Positions 52,596 through 61,280 of a stretch of DNA of 64,000 nucleotides are shown in pieces. The translations under genes and the position numbers were made by a program. Below the pieces are notes generated by a model. The model was not told where the DNA came from. It saw only the letters and a program-made list of their open reading frames with translations, and ran no database searches. Position 1 is the stretch's first letter. Every line of letters starts with the position of its first letter. Origin of the DNA: an uncultured Clostridia bacterium (GTDB taxonomy: Bacteria > Bacillota > Clostridia > TANB77 > CAG-508); the NCBI GenBank assembly GCA_949443285.1, contig CASSLW010000003.1, forward strand, positions 66,340 through 130,339, written 5' to 3'.

Positions 52596-54219
52596 TTATA
52601 CTGCTTTCTCATATTTTTCTTGTTCTTTTATATTTCCGAAAGTTAGTGTAACTGTAATATTTTTATTACTATCAAATTCAATTTTTTTTATTAGTTTTGA
52701 ATATATTTCTTTACTAGGATTTTTCATTTGTAACATATCTTTTGCTAATTTAATCATTTCTATATAGTTTTTTCCTGTATCTTCTTTTTGTAATTCCATC
52801 ATTTCCGTTTCTATTTGATGAATCTGCATTAGTAGTTCTTTTTTTTCGCTTTGCAATTTATTATAAATCATAGCAAAATCATCTGCTGTTATAAGTTTAT
52901 GTATTTTATCTTGATATACCTCTTGTGTAGTTTGTTCATTTTCATCAATTTTGTTTTGTATAGCCACTTTTTGACTCCTTAATATATTAGTTTTACTGTG
53001 TACCTTTTCTTCAGCTTTTTTATAGACATTTATTATCTCATCTTCTGTATAAGATATTTGCTCTATTTCTTCTTTGATTACTTTTTTTACTTCATCTTGT
53101 ATAAGTTCTTCTGTTATCGGTTTACAAGTGCAACTTTTATTTCTATTTTTATTAGAACATAAGAAAGTTCTTTGTTCCCATACTTTGCCACTTTTTCTTT
53201 CCCCTTTTCTTACTTTATAAGTTGCTTTTCCTCCACATTCTGCACAAAATATAAATTCTTTCAAAGGTACTTCATATTTTTGAGTTAATGAATTTTTATG
53301 CTTGTTTAGTTTGTCTTGTGCCTTTCTCCAAGTTAGTTCATCAATTATAGGTTCGTGCATATTTTTCACAATAATATATTCCTCTCTATGCGTACTTCGT
53401 ACTTTCTCAACTTTATGGCTTATCTTTTGAAACTTTCTTCCAACTACACTCCCTATATATACTTCATTTTTCAACATTTTAGCTATTTGTTCACTATGCC
53501 ATATATAGCCTTTTGGATCTTTACTTTTTCTATTCATACATACTGGTATTTTTAAATATATTGCAGGAGCTTCAATATTTCTTTCATTTAATTTATCTGC
53601 AATCTTTATTGTAGACATTCCATTATATAAATACATATCAAATATTTCTCTAACTATCTGTGCCGAATATTCATCAATTACTAAATGATTTTTTATATTG
53701 TTGTCCTTTTTATAGCCATAAGGTGCTATTCCTCCTTGAAACTCCCCCTTTTCTATCTTTCTGTTTTTTACACTTTTTATCTTATTAGAAATATCTTGTG
53801 CATAATAATCATTAAAACTTAATTTAAAAGTCAAAAATTGTAATCCATCTGGATTTATTGTATCAACATTATCTCCTATTGCTATATATCTAATATTGTT
53901 TGTTGGCAAATATCTTTCTAAATAATAACCTGTGTCTATATGATCTCTACCAAATCTTGATAAGTCCTTTGTTATAATGCAATTTATTTTTCCATCTTCT
54001 ATATCTTGCAACATCTTTTTAAATCCGTGGGCGATTAAAGTTTGTTCCAGTATAGCCATCATCAACATATTCTTCTACTGATTCTAATTCTTCGTGTTCA
54101 TTTATATAGCTATCTAATATATCTCTTTGATTTTCTATACTTTCACTTTCTCTATCATCTCCGTCATCTCTTGATAAACGCATATATTTCGCCACTTTAT
54201 AATTATTTATTCTTAACAT
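52596..54219 (-). CDS. large serine recombinase, read through a +1 shift at CGG (54025-54027), ~540 aa
   Basis: KYMRLSRDDGDDRESESIENQRDILDSY...YVDDGYTGTNFNRP|GFKKMLQDIEDGKINCIITKDLSRFGRDHIDTGYYLERYLP... Confidence 0.94.
54025..54027 (-). other. candidate +1 frameshift site 11: CGC CCA C|GGA TTT (0-frame stop two codons later)
   Basis: (54219-54027)/3=64, in phase; family motif NFxRPGF restored. Confidence 0.95.
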
Positions 54220-54504
54220 TTTCCCTCCCTCCTAGAATAAATAACCTGTCTGCTATTTCATTTTACTTTTTTTATTTTTTTAAGTAAAATGTATAAATTC
54301 ATTGTTTTTTTAATTTTTCTATATTTTCTATTTTTTCAATAAAAGTTTTCTCTAATAAATTCGTTAATATTTCTTTTAGGTTTTCATTCCCATATATCTT
54401 TTTTACATTATCTTTTTCATTTTTTAAGTCCTCCATCTCCTCCTCCTTTTATATTAAAAGGTATTTTTGAATGTCCCATTTTATGAATAAAATTTGAAAT
54501 AAAT

Positions 54505-54909
54505 CTATTCATTCAATAGCTCTGGAAAGACACTTTCTAAAATAGTTTCTGCCTCTTTCATTATATTTCTAGGGTGGTGCGAATGGATCATACTTAAAAA
54601 TTCTTTGACAATTTTTTCATCTGTTATCTGCATTTCTCTATTTATTAGTACATTGAATATACAAATAGCATAAGAAATAAAGTCATTTGCTGATAAAATC
54701 CAATTAAAATTTATTCTATTTAATAATTCAGTATTAACTCCTGTTATCTCAATACTATTAAGATTTTCTTGTGCTACTTCTACTATATCTTTCAATATAT
54801 CTCCTAGTCCATTTTGATTTATATTCTGTTCATATTTTTTATAACCTAAAATATAATAGCTTACTGCCTCCTTAATAGCATACATTTTATTTCTTACATT
54901 CTTTTTCAT
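54505..54909 (-). CDS. hypothetical protein
   Basis: ORF track, 134 aa. Confidence 0.5.
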   Translation of the reverse strand: MKKNVRNKMYAIKEAVSYYILGYKKYEQNINQNGLGDILKDIVEVAQENLNSIEITGVNTELLNRINFNWILSANDFISYAICIFNVLINREMQITDEKIVKEFLSMIHSHHPRNIMKEAETILESVFPELLNE

Positions 54910-54940
54910 TAAAATTTCCTCCTATACTAAAAAACAAGCC

Positions 54941-55483
54941 CTATCTGGACTTGTCATTTCGATTTTTTAATTCTTTTCTCTTTATATCTCTAGCTAATTT
55001 TTCAAAGCCTAATTTTTTAAAAGTTTCTATATAATGATTTCTATCGATACACTCTCCATTAAGAGTAACTATATCAATATTTCTCATAAAATTATTTTCA
55101 AACAAACTTGTTATTTTTGCCGGATTTCTAAATAATCTTGAAATATCTGTTACTACTATTTGCTTGATTTTTCCTGCTTTTATATCTTCTATAAGTTTAT
55201 CTAGTGCCTCTCTGTCTTCAGATAGTCCACTTTTTCTAACATCTATATAATGTACTCTGTTTGTTATATTGTGTTTTTTACAATATTCTTCTAGTCTATC
55301 TCTTTGAGAATAAATATCTGCATTTACCATATCTCCATCTACTCTATTTGTTCTCATATATAGTGCAACAGCTTTTTTCTGCTTTTTGTTTTCTATCTTT
55401 TCATCAATATAATAGTCTAATTGCTCAATATTTCCAACTCTCATATACATACCAACATTTCCATTTTTACTCACAATTTCCAT
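54941..55483 (-). CDS. resolvase-type serine recombinase N-terminal domain protein
   Basis: KAVALYMRTNRVDGDMVNADIYSQRDRLEEYCKKHN...IKQIVVTDISRLFRNPAKITSLFE. Confidence 0.82.
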   Translation of the reverse strand: MEIVSKNGNVGMYMRVGNIEQLDYYIDEKIENKKQKKAVALYMRTNRVDGDMVNADIYSQRDRLEEYCKKHNITNRVHYIDVRKSGLSEDREALDKLIEDIKAGKIKQIVVTDISRLFRNPAKITSLFENNFMRNIDIVTLNGECIDRNHYIETFKKLGFEKLARDIKRKELKNRNDKSR

Positions 55484-55844
55484 AACCGTTCCTTTCTCGT
55501 AAATCGGTGGCTATTTTTATAGCATTGTTTACAACTTCTACATATTTTTCTGGTAGTATATCTATTCGGTGTAATAATCTCTTTTTGTCTATTACTTTAA
55601 TTTGTTCAGCCATTATTGTAGCCTCATACTTCATTTTACCAAATTTATTTATTCTTATATGGGTAGGAATAGCAAATTGATTCTCTATTCTTTTAGTCAT
55701 AGGAATAATTATTGTGGTTGTGCTATATTTGTTTCCTATATTATTTTGAATGATTAAAACAGGTCTTATTCCCCTCTCCTCACTTCCTACTGTATTTCCT
55801 AAATTAGCAAGATATATTTCATTTCTTCTAATTCTATTTATCAT
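55467..55844 (-). CDS. PemK/MazF-family toxin-like protein
   Basis: RRNEIYLANLGNTVGSEERGIRPVLIIQNNIGNKYSTTTIIIPMT. Confidence 0.92.
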   Translation of the reverse strand: MINRIRRNEIYLANLGNTVGSEERGIRPVLIIQNNIGNKYSTTTIIIPMTKRIENQFAIPTHIRINKFGKMKYEATIMAEQIKVIDKKRLLHRIDILPEKYVEVVNNAIKIATDLRERNGYGNCE

Positions 55845-56480
55845 TGTTTTGCCTCCTGCAATTATTTTTTAATTGTTCCATCTGCTCTATATCTTCCATT
55901 TCTCTTTCTTCAGCTGTTTTGCACTTATTAGCTCCTAATAGCAATAAATACATAAAAACTGCAATTATAAACATATCTATTAGTAAAATTCTTAATATCA
56001 TTGTTTGGTTTTCCTTTCTCGTATGTTAAAAAGAACTCTAAAATGTTTTGGAGGTATATTGATATTGCATACCTTAATTTTAGAGTTCTTTTTGTTTATT
56101 TATTTTTATACCTTTATCATCATTCATTAGACAGATATTTTGCATATATCTTCATAGGTGTATTCGGCATACCCCACCTGTATACAGGCTTGTCCTCAAT
56201 GCGTGGGACGGTTTTTTCTCGCTCGTGCTATGACTGGACAAAAGTTTCTTTCCTTTTACACTCATCTTCGCCTTATTAGTTGCAAACTAATATTTAAGTA
56301 ATATAAATATTACTAGCTCAAGTAATCAAAGGACTGTATCTAACGAATTGTTATTCACTTTTCAATGTGCTTTTTTACTCTCTTTTTAAGAAAAACAAGT
56401 AAGAGATTTTACCCTCTCATCTATAACAGCGATTGAAAAATGAAAAATAGGACATTTTCCTAAAATTTTTTTTATTTTTT

Positions 56481-56693
56481 TTATTTTGCTAATTTTTCTG
56501 CAAAATCTTTGTCTTTTATAATTCTTACTGCGTACTCAATTAAATAGCTTTTTAGCTCTTGATCTACTTCCTTATTTTCATTTTTAGAATATTTATCTAT
56601 TAGAGGCATTATTTTATCTATTACAAAAATCAATGACACCTCATCTGTTCTAGCCTTTACTAATAATTTATAAAATTTTGTTTTATTCTTCAT
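56481..56693 (-). CDS. small helix-turn-helix/conjugative-element protein
   Basis: ORF track; overlaps the sigma-like gene stop. Confidence 0.5.
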   Translation of the reverse strand: MKNKTKFYKLLVKARTDEVSLIFVIDKIMPLIDKYSKNENKEVDQELKSYLIEYAVRIIKDKDFAEKLAK

Positions 56694-57120
56694 TCTTTAC
56701 CTCCAAATAATTTCTTAATTTTTCAATAGCTCTATCTTTTAATTTTCTTACTGCACTCTCATCTTTGTTCATATCTTTTGCTATTTCTTTCAATTTCTTA
56801 TTTTTGTAGTAATACTGTATGATTACCTTTCTCTGTTTTTCAGTTAGTTTCCTCATTGCTTTTGATAGTTGTTCATTTTTACAGTTTTTTTCACTCAAAA
56901 AGGAATAATCAAAATTGTCTGTATTATACAAATTTTCCCATTCCTCATTAGACATAGATATTTCTTTATCTAGTAAATATTTCTTGTGTTTTAAATAATC
57001 AATTCTTTTATGTAATAAAGCTGTTCTTATATAACTTATATATCTAGCAAATACAATATCGTTTTTAAATTCTATGTTTTCTTTAAATATATCTCTTTTT
57101 TCTTTCATCATTTCCTCCAT
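56683..57120 (-). CDS. sigma-70-like (region 4) RNA polymerase sigma factor
   Basis: LSKAMRKLTEKQRKVIIQYYYKNKKLKEIAKDMNKDESAVRKLKDRAIEKLRNYL. Confidence 0.85.
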   Translation of the reverse strand: MEEMMKEKRDIFKENIEFKNDIVFARYISYIRTALLHKRIDYLKHKKYLLDKEISMSNEEWENLYNTDNFDYSFLSEKNCKNEQLSKAMRKLTEKQRKVIIQYYYKNKKLKEIAKDMNKDESAVRKLKDRAIEKLRNYLEVKNEE

Positions 57121-57664
57121 TCAATTTTGTTTTTTATTGAATGAAGGTGGACTATGACAGCCACAATTAAAAAGAAGAATAATTTTTATATGTAATATAA
57201 AAAAGAAGTCAAAATTACTCCCTGTAAATTTGACTTCTTTTTTTATGTAATTATTTAAAAAAACTTCTTCCTCTGTTTCCACTACCCATACTCCTTGCAT
57301 AGCGTAGAGTATGTACTTTGAAATTATAGTAATAAGCAATAGAACAACACTACGCTAAAATATAATCTCGTTTCTCTTTTCTTTAGATAATCTGGTATTT
57401 AGGTAGCACATTTATTTGGATTATCTTTTAAAAATAACAAAAAACAAATATTATTTTTTTATAACTTGCTTTTTGAATCTATCTTTAATTTACAATCCGT
57501 TTTATCTCCTTCCCTTTTATACTATCTTTTGTGCTTATATTTCTTATATTAGCACTTTTTATTTTAAAAGTTTGTCGAAATGTGTAATATAGTAAATATT
57601 TTTTACAAAAATTCCCATTTTATTTTGTATATTTACATTTTCTAATTTTTATAAATTGTTTTTA

Positions 57665-57679
57665 GCACGATATTCGTGC
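57665..57679. promoter_or_regulatory. operator-like palindrome GCACGATATTCGTGC, copy 1
   Basis: Identical copy at 58505-58519. Confidence 0.75.
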
Positions 57680-57744
57680 AAGGAAATGATTTTTTTATAA
57701 TAAAATTGGGAAAAATGTATATAGAATGAAAGGAATGATGGTAT

Positions 57745-58002
57745 ATGAGAGCCAAAAGACTTAATTCAAAATCTAATATTATTGGCAAAAATGTAAAAAA
57801 ATATAGAACTGCCAATAAATATACCCAAGAAGAATTATGCCAAAAGCTAGACTTGTTTGGTTTGAACTTATATCATTCTGATATTTATCTTATTGAATAT
57901 AATAAAAGAATTGTTAGAGATTATGAAGCTCTTGCTTTTGCTAAAGTCTTTAATATAAGTTTAGACGAACTTTATTCTGGAACAGAAAAAGAACTTGAAT
58001 AA
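57745..58002 (+). CDS. XRE-type helix-turn-helix regulator
   Basis: IIGKNVKKYRTANKYTQEELCQKLDLFGLNLYHSDIYLIEYNKRIVRDYEALAFAKVFNISLDEL. Confidence 0.85.
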   Translation: MRAKRLNSKSNIIGKNVKKYRTANKYTQEELCQKLDLFGLNLYHSDIYLIEYNKRIVRDYEALAFAKVFNISLDELYSGTEKELE

Positions 58003-58009
58003 AAAATTA

Positions 58010-58035
58010 AATCCAGTTTTCTCTGGATTTTTTAT
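58010..58035. terminator. hairpin terminator aaatccag-ttttct-ctggatttttt
   Basis: Inverted repeat plus T-run between convergent genes. Confidence 0.8.
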
Positions 58036-58508
58036 TATTTTTTGAAAAAATTTACTATTTTCTTTAAAACATTACTTTCTTCAGTTAGTTTACTCTCAAT
58101 TGTTTCTTCTCTACTTTCTATTTCTGTAATTGATTCAATTTCATTAACTAACTTTTCTATATCTACTGGTTTATTATAGATATTTTTTACAGGCAAAGAA
58201 TATAGTTTTTTCATTATATCTATACTTGCACCACCAGTAATAACAATAAACTCTGGTATCTTCTCAAAATCTTTTACAATTTCTATAACTTCTATCCCTG
58301 TTTTTTTAGGCATTTCTATATCAGTGATTACAACATCTGGAGCAAATTGCATTATATGTTTCAATTCTTTTTCTCCGTCATTTGCAATTCCAACTACCTC
58401 TAGTTTATCACTTTCTTTTAATCCTTTTACAATATGTTCTAGTAAAACTTCGTTGTCATCTGCTACAACTATTCTTATCATAGTTTTTCCCACCTTTCTT
58501 GATTGCAC
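58035..58508 (-). CDS. stand-alone response regulator receiver (Spo0A N-terminal-like)
   Basis: IRIVVADDNEVLLEHIVKGLKESDKLEVVGIANDGEKELKHIMQFAPDVVITDIEMPKKTGIEVIEIV. Confidence 0.9.
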   Translation of the reverse strand: MQSRKVGKTMIRIVVADDNEVLLEHIVKGLKESDKLEVVGIANDGEKELKHIMQFAPDVVITDIEMPKKTGIEVIEIVKDFEKIPEFIVITGGASIDIMKKLYSLPVKNIYNKPVDIEKLVNEIESITEIESREETIESKLTEESNVLKKIVNFFKK

Positions 58509-58519
58509 GATATTCGTGC
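58505..58519. promoter_or_regulatory. operator-like palindrome GCACGATATTCGTGC, copy 2
   Basis: Directly 5' of the response-regulator gene. Confidence 0.75.
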
Positions 58520-58541
58520 AATTATAAATAAAAAAAATAAT

Positions 58542-58790
58542 TTACTTTGCTAATTTAGATATTTTTCCTATACATTTATCACACACTAATTGTCCTTCAA
58601 TTTTTGTTTGCACTTTTTTACTATTACAAAATACACAGTTTTCTAAATATTTTCTTAATATTATTTTTTCTCCGTCTACAAATATTTCTAAAGGATCTTG
58701 CTCACAAATTTTAAATTGACTTCTAATTTCTTTAGGAATTGTTATTCTTCCTAAATCATCAACTTTTCTTGTAATTCCTGTACTTTTCAT
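58542..58790 (-). CDS. AbrB family transcriptional regulator
   Basis: MKSTGITRKVDDLGRITIPKEIRSQFKICEQDPLEIFVDGEKIILRKY plus CxxC. Confidence 0.95.
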   Translation of the reverse strand: MKSTGITRKVDDLGRITIPKEIRSQFKICEQDPLEIFVDGEKIILRKYLENCVFCNSKKVQTKIEGQLVCDKCIGKISKLAK

Positions 58791-59031
58791 CTAATTATTC
58801 TCCTATCTTTATAAACTTTTTTCGTTCTTCGACATATTATACCATATCCTCTTTTATCTTTTTGTCGAAATGTGTCATAAAAATAAAAAAACTTCACTCA
58901 AGTAAACTATTCTAAATTTTAACATACAAATTACTTTACTGCAATAAATTACTTCGCAAAAGTAAAGTTTTTTAAAAAACCTTTACTCGAGTAAATTATA
59001 TTATGCTTGTATCTTGTTATAATTTTTTTGG

Positions 59032-59277
59032 GTGAGAAAAATGAAATTATCAGACGCTATAAGAAAAAGAATACAAAAATTATTAAAAGAAAAAAATATG
59101 AAACTGTGGAATTTATATAAAAGAACTGGTATACCTATGTCTACTCTTTCTACTTTTATGAATGCCAAAAGAGAATTACTTACTTTAAAAACATTATTAC
59201 ACATTTGTGAAGGCTTTGAAATTAGCCTATCAGAATTTTTCCACGATCCTTTATTTGATGATGTAGAACAGGATTAA
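59032..59277 (+). CDS. XRE-type helix-turn-helix protein
   Basis: LSDAIRKRIQKLLKEKNMKLWNLYKRTGIPMSTLSTFMNAKRELLTLKTLLHICEGFEISLSEFF. Confidence 0.9.
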   Translation: MRKMKLSDAIRKRIQKLLKEKNMKLWNLYKRTGIPMSTLSTFMNAKRELLTLKTLLHICEGFEISLSEFFHDPLFDDVEQD

Positions 59278-59282
59278 AAATA

Positions 59283-59312
59283 AAAACAATAGTTAAGAAA
59301 TACTATTGTTTT
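59283..59312. terminator. hairpin terminator aacaatag-ttaagaaata-ctattgtttttattg
   Basis: Inverted repeat plus T-rich tail. Confidence 0.7.
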
Positions 59313-59357
59313 TATTGTTTTTATTTTAACTATTAAATTGTAATTTTTTGCTATATT

Positions 59358-59780
59358 TTACTTTTCAACATCTTTAAGAAAAAATCTCAAAGACATAGTT
59401 GTTATAGCAAGTTTGTATTTATCTTCAACAGAAATTTTACTTTTCTTTAGTGATAAAAATTTGTTTATTTCTTTTATATTTACTCCTGACATTTTTGAAA
59501 TTGTCTTTTTTGATATATTATGATAAGACAGTAATACCTTTAAAAAGGCATCTAATTTAAAATCTTTTTCATCTATTGCACTACAATAAAGAAAACTTAT
59601 TTTATTAAATAGATTAAATCTATATTCATTATCGTTTGGTAAAAAACTTATATTTCCATCAACTAATTGATTTATCTGATTCTTATCTAATTCTAAATAT
59701 TTAGATAATGTTTCTACATTAAAATCATAATCTTTAATTAAATTCTTTAATTGTTCTGTTATATCAATATCTCTATCCAC
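59358..59780 (-). CDS. helix-turn-helix domain protein (GTG start)
   Basis: FNVETLSKYLELDKNQINQLVDGN...SKKTISKMSGVNIKEINKFL; RBS aaggag. Confidence 0.65.
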   Translation of the reverse strand: MDRDIDITEQLKNLIKDYDFNVETLSKYLELDKNQINQLVDGNISFLPNDNEYRFNLFNKISFLYCSAIDEKDFKLDAFLKVLLSYHNISKKTISKMSGVNIKEINKFLSLKKSKISVEDKYKLAITTMSLRFFLKDVEK

Positions 59781-59818
59781 TTTTAACTCCTTATAAAATT
59801 GTAATTTTGCAGTTACTT

Positions 59819-60346
59819 TTAAATTTCTTTAATGATACTTTCTAAACTAGAAAAATCAACAAAATTAACTTTTTGATTATAAGTATCTATCATTGCTTTA
59901 ACTTCTGCTGTTTTCTTTTCTTCTGGTAGTCCTTTTGCTTTTTTATAAAGTAAACTCATCATTGTTTTATGAGCAAAATTTAATTTTGAATAATCTATTC
60001 CACCTCTTAAATGATAAATAGATGCTTTTTCATATATTTCATTTGAAAGTTGTCTTTTCATACCATTTTCTATATTACTTGTATTTTCTATATCCATAGG
60101 GTCTGCTAATCCAACTGTTGCAATTATTATTTTCTTATTTCCATAATTAGATATTTTTTTGAAAGTTTTAGCCATTCCTAAAACTCCACCTGCATAAAGT
60201 CCACCTAGATAAATAATTTTATCATACTTATTTATATCTTTTATTTCTTCAAACGATATTGCTTGTATTTTAGTTATTTTTGATAATTCCTCTGCATACA
60301 TTCTTGTTGTTCCATATTGAGAACCATATATTATAATTTCACTCAT
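59819..60346 (-). CDS. flavodoxin-domain protein
   Basis: IIIYGSQYGTTRMYAEELSKITK...DKIIYLGGLYAGGVLGMAKTFKK. Confidence 0.9.
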   Translation of the reverse strand: MSEIIIYGSQYGTTRMYAEELSKITKIQAISFEEIKDINKYDKIIYLGGLYAGGVLGMAKTFKKISNYGNKKIIIATVGLADPMDIENTSNIENGMKRQLSNEIYEKASIYHLRGGIDYSKLNFAHKTMMSLLYKKAKGLPEEKKTAEVKAMIDTYNQKVNFVDFSSLESIIKEI

Positions 60347-60377
60347 ATAAATCTCCTCTATTTATTGTAATTTGTGA

Positions 60378-60894
60378 TTATTTTAATTTAGAATTTTTAA
60401 CTAATTTATATAGTATAAATCCTATTATTCCACCAACAACATTAGTAATTAAATCCGTAATATCACAACTTCTATAGTGAAGCAAAAATACTGTCATTAT
60501 CAGTTGAAACATTTCTATTACAAAACTTAATAAAAATGTTGATATTATAACTCTAGTTATACTAATATTCTTTTTTAAACTTGAAAGTAAAAAACCAAAA
60601 GGTATGGTCATTATTATATTCAAAATTACTTGTTTTAATGCTCCAGAATATCCTGAAATCAAATCATTAAATGGTTTTATATGCACATAAGTAAAGTTGA
60701 TTGAACTATGATATTTCCACTTTGGGTCTAAAGTAAAATCAATTGGTAAAATTGTTACACACAATACTAAAAATAAATATATATACATAATAGAAAACTT
60801 AAGAATAAATTTTTTTCTTTTTTCTTCAAATATGTTTGATATATAATACAATATATCAATGCAATTATTATAAAACTTTGTATATATCCTATCA
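60378..60894 (-). CDS. VanZ-like family protein, apparent 2-nt (TA) frame break near the N-terminus
   Basis: MIGYIQSFIIIALI / LYYISNIFEEKRKKF...CVTILPIDF...HIKPFNDL...ILNIIMTIPFGFLL; the two parts lie in different frames without a CGG. Confidence 0.65.
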
Positions 60895-60935
60895 TTTTTA
60901 TACCTCCAATTAACTTACAAATTGTAATTTGTGCA

Positions 60936-61187
60936 TTACATTTCATCTTTATTTGGCTTTCTGACATTATTTATAAATTCTTCATCACAAGCACCATATT
61001 TTTTATAGTTTTTTCTTGCTTGTTCTAATGTCATACTTCTATTACAATCACTTTTTTCTTTTAAGTCATACATATTATTCATAAAAACATCATTTTCCCA
61101 AAAACATACAGGGCATATAAATCCTACACATTCACTAACTTTTTTGGGTAATGTTTTATATTCACAACATAAGCATTTCTCTTTCAT
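60936..61187 (-). CDS. CPCC-type cysteine-rich protein
   Basis: CLCCEYKTLPKKVSECVGFICPVCFWENDVF...QARKNYKKYGACDE. Confidence 0.88.
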   Translation of the reverse strand: MKEKCLCCEYKTLPKKVSECVGFICPVCFWENDVFMNNMYDLKEKSDCNRSMTLEQARKNYKKYGACDEEFINNVRKPNKDEM

Positions 61188-61222
61188 TACTTTACCTCAC
61201 TAAATTACTATCTTGTGTTCCA

Positions 61223-61252
61223 ATTATATCACAAAGGACAAGTAATTTTCAA
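61223..61252 (-). promoter_or_regulatory. sigmaA-type promoter TTGAAA-N18-TATAAT
   Basis: Minus strand TTGAAAATTACTTGTCCTTTGTGATATAAT upstream of the CPCC gene. Confidence 0.7.
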
Positions 61253-61280
61253 CTTAATTACCTGCCCTACTTATTGTAAT

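Noticed and set aside
1320-54027. CGG frame breaks as random sequencing/assembly errors
   Set aside because: Errors would not consistently be a C placed exactly before an in-phase GGN codon in 11 of 11 cases; still needs read mapping to exclude a motif-linked base-calling artefact.
1320-54027. CGG frame breaks as ordinary pseudogenes
   Set aside because: The genes show no other stops or indels apart from the CGG sites, keep motifs intact on both sides, and two genes have two consistent sites each.
57121-57339. 72-aa minus-strand ORF
   Set aside because: Overlaps terminator-like inverted repeats (aaaaagaagtcaaa...tttgacttcttttt); likely non-coding.
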